From Nevskiaceae bacterium (lineage in GTDB: Bacteria; Pseudomonadota; Gammaproteobacteria; Steroidobacterales; Steroidobacteraceae): DNA of 7,173 nt. Shown piece by piece: positions 5,874-7,173 of the stretch (position 1 is its first letter; each line of letters starts with the position of its first letter). The notes under the pieces were generated by a model, which was not told the origin of the DNA, did not search any database, and saw only the letters and a program-made list of their open reading frames with translations. The stretch lies in assembly GCA_031277355.1 (NCBI GenBank), contig JAITMN010000181.1:1-7173 (forward strand), written 5' to 3'. The position numbers and the translations under genes are program-made.

Positions 5874-5912
5874 ATGTCTGATTCATCTGGCACCGCTTCA
5901 ACACGCACATGA
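5874..5912 (+). CDS. Possible 12-residue upstream ORF coupled to the ATPase gene
   Basis: The frame encodes MSDSSGTASTRT and ends in TGA (5910-5912), forming an ATGA overlap with the ATPase start at 5909. Its ATG lies eight bases after TAGAAT and lacks a Shine-Dalgarno, as expected for a leaderless start. The ATPase start also lacks a Shine-Dalgarno (CTTCAACACGCACATG), so translation of this ORF could deliver ribosomes to it. No homologous peptide is recognised, and the short length means chance cannot be excluded. Confidence 0.4.
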   Translation: MSDSSGTASTRT

Positions 5913-7173
5913 GCGCCGACTACGAAAAGCTCGGCGTGTTCTATCTCGGCAAGGTCTTCGACCCGGCCTCGGGCCGCGTCGTGGACCGGCCGCTGCTGTA
6001 TGACTCGGCCGATCTGACCACGCATGCGGTGTGCGTGGGCATGACGGGCAGCGGCAAAACCGGCCTGTGCATCGCGTTGCTGGAAGAGGCGGCCATAGAC
6101 GGCGTGCCGGCGATCTGCATCGACCCAAAGGGCGACATTGGCGATCTGCTGCTCACGTTTCCGAAGCTCGCCCCGCAGGACTTTGCAAGCTGGGTGGATG
6201 ATGGCGAAGCGGCGCGGCGCAACCTGGGCATCGAACAGTACGCGGCGCAGGTGGCCGAACAATGGCGCGCGGGCCTTGCCGAGTGGGATCAACAGCCCGA
6301 GCGCATCGCAAAATTCCGCGACAGCGTGGACATCGCGATCTACACACCCGGCGCGGAGCATGGTCTGCCGCTGTCGGTGCTGCGTTCGCTGTCTCCGCCG
6401 CCGCCCGAAGCGGCGCTCGACGACGCCGCGCTCACCGAACACATCGCCAACACGGTGTCGGGTTTGCTGACGTTGATCGGCCGCGACGCGGACCCGCTGC
6501 AAAGCCGCGATCACATTCTGTTGTCGAATCTGCTGGACCAGAGTTGGCGCGCGGGACGTGCGCTGGATTTGGCCAGTCTGGTCGGCGCGATACAAAACCC
6601 GCCGCTGCAAAAACTCGGCGCGCTCGATCTTGAAAGCTTTTATCCGGCTAAACAGCGTCAGGCGTTGGCGCTGGCGGTGAACAATCTGCTGGCTTCGCCG
6701 CGCTTTGCGGCATGGGCCAGGGGCGAAGCGCTCGACGTGCAGCGGTTGCTGTATACGCCGCAAGGCAAGCCGCGCATCGCGGTGATTTCGATTGCGCATC
6801 TGCCGGATGCGGAGCGGATGTTCGTCGTCACGCTGCTGCTGAATGAAGTGGTGGGATGGATGCGGCGGCAATCGGGCACGTCGTCGCTGCGCGCCATTTT
6901 GTACATGGATGAAATCTTCGGTTTTTTCCCGCCCAGCGCAACACCGCCTTCAAAGCCGCCGATGCTGACGCTGCTGAAGCAGGCGCGGGCGTATGGTTTG
7001 GGCTGTGTGCTCGCCACGCAGAATCCGGTGGACCTCGATTACAAAGGTCTGGGCAACACCGGCACCTGGCTGATCGGACGTTTGCAGACCGAACGGGACC
7101 GCGACCGATTGCTCGATGGATTGACCACGGCGCTGGCGGGCAGCGGCCCGGATCGCGCGGAACTGGCGCGGCA
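5909..7173 (+). CDS. HerA/FtsK-superfamily ATPase, N-terminal part (cut by window edge)
   Basis: A P-loop ATPase of the HerA-like (DUF87-type) group, presumably a cytoplasmic nucleic-acid or protein translocase motor; its specific role is unknown. 421 residues are visible. Walker A is GMTGSGKT (44-51), followed by the typical IDPKGDIGDLL strand-loop (about 70-80). Walker B is ILYMDE with D334-E335. Next come LLKQARAYGLGCVLATQNP, a sensor-like segment also typical of HerA and VirB4/TraG relatives, and GTWLIGRLQTERDRDRLL. There is no signal peptide or membrane segment. ATG 5909 begins MSADYEKLGVFYLGKVFD, placing a short beta region before Walker A; it has no Shine-Dalgarno and overlaps the small ORF 5874-5912. 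No nuclease such as NurA, and no conjugation gene, is visible nearby, so partner and pathway stay open. Confidence 0.88.
   Translation, partial: MSADYEKLGVFYLGKVFDPASGRVVDRPLLYDSADLTTHAVCVGMTGSGKTGLCIALLEEAAIDGVPAICIDPKGDIGDLLLTFPKLAPQDFASWVDDGEAARRNLGIEQYAAQVAEQWRAGLAEWDQQPERIAKFRDSVDIAIYTPGAEHGLPLSVLRSLSPPPPEAALDDAALTEHIANTVSGLLTLIGRDADPLQSRDHILLSNLLDQSWRAGRALDLASLVGAIQNPPLQKLGALDLESFYPAKQRQALALAVNNLLASPRFAAWARGEALDVQRLLYTPQGKPRIAVISIAHLPDAERMFVVTLLLNEVVGWMRRQSGTSSLRAILYMDEIFGFFPPSATPPSKPPMLTLLKQARAYGLGCVLATQNPVDLDYKGLGNTGTWLIGRLQTERDRDRLLDGLTTALAGSGPDRAELAR

Noticed and set aside
5783..6871. N-terminal extension of paralog B to a start at 6871
   Set aside because: The extension is antisense to the ATPase Walker A region and beyond. 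The signal peptide and AAGGAG site fix the start at 5782.

Overview
This GC-rich window looks like a proteobacterial chromosome, most plausibly a gammaproteobacterium. That placement rests on the trpE-trpG-trpD-trpC gene order, a leader-peptide attenuator, and general codon and motif style. No taxonomic marker gene is present, so it is an inference.

Minus strand, 1-3609: a tryptophan biosynthesis operon transcribed right to left. A probable promoter (3580-3609) is followed by a 15-codon leader peptide with three consecutive Trp codons (trpL, 3526-3573). Next come mutually exclusive RNA hairpins ending in an intrinsic terminator (3430-3463), and then trpE (2013-3398), trpG (1408-2016), trpD (344-1411) and the 5' part of trpC (1-347, cut by the window edge). 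Every junction from trpE to trpC is a 4-base GTGA or ATGA overlap. The trpE frame has no ATG, GTG or TTG at the proper N-terminus; it appears to start at CTG behind a good Shine-Dalgarno sequence. Together these genes convert chorismate to anthranilate (TrpE+TrpG), then to phosphoribosylanthranilate (TrpD), then to indole-3-glycerol phosphate (TrpC). Tryptophan supply is sensed by ribosome stalling in trpL.

Minus strand, 3641-5782: two tandem paralogous genes, each encoding a 354-residue secreted protein. They have Sec signal peptides, four conserved cysteines and an ungapped end-to-end alignment. They resemble DUF8021-type proteins of unknown function and probably form a two-gene operon. No clear terminator separates them from the trp promoter.

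Plus strand, 5874-7173: a divergent transcription unit. A 12-codon upstream ORF overlaps, by ATGA, the start of a HerA/FtsK-superfamily ATPase that runs off the right edge. The 5783-5873 stretch is the shared divergent regulatory region. I saw no tRNA, rRNA, insertion sequence or CRISPR array.

The strongest under-annotated element is the complete trp attenuator with its very short leader gene, probably transcribed from its own first codon, combined with the CTG start of trpE.
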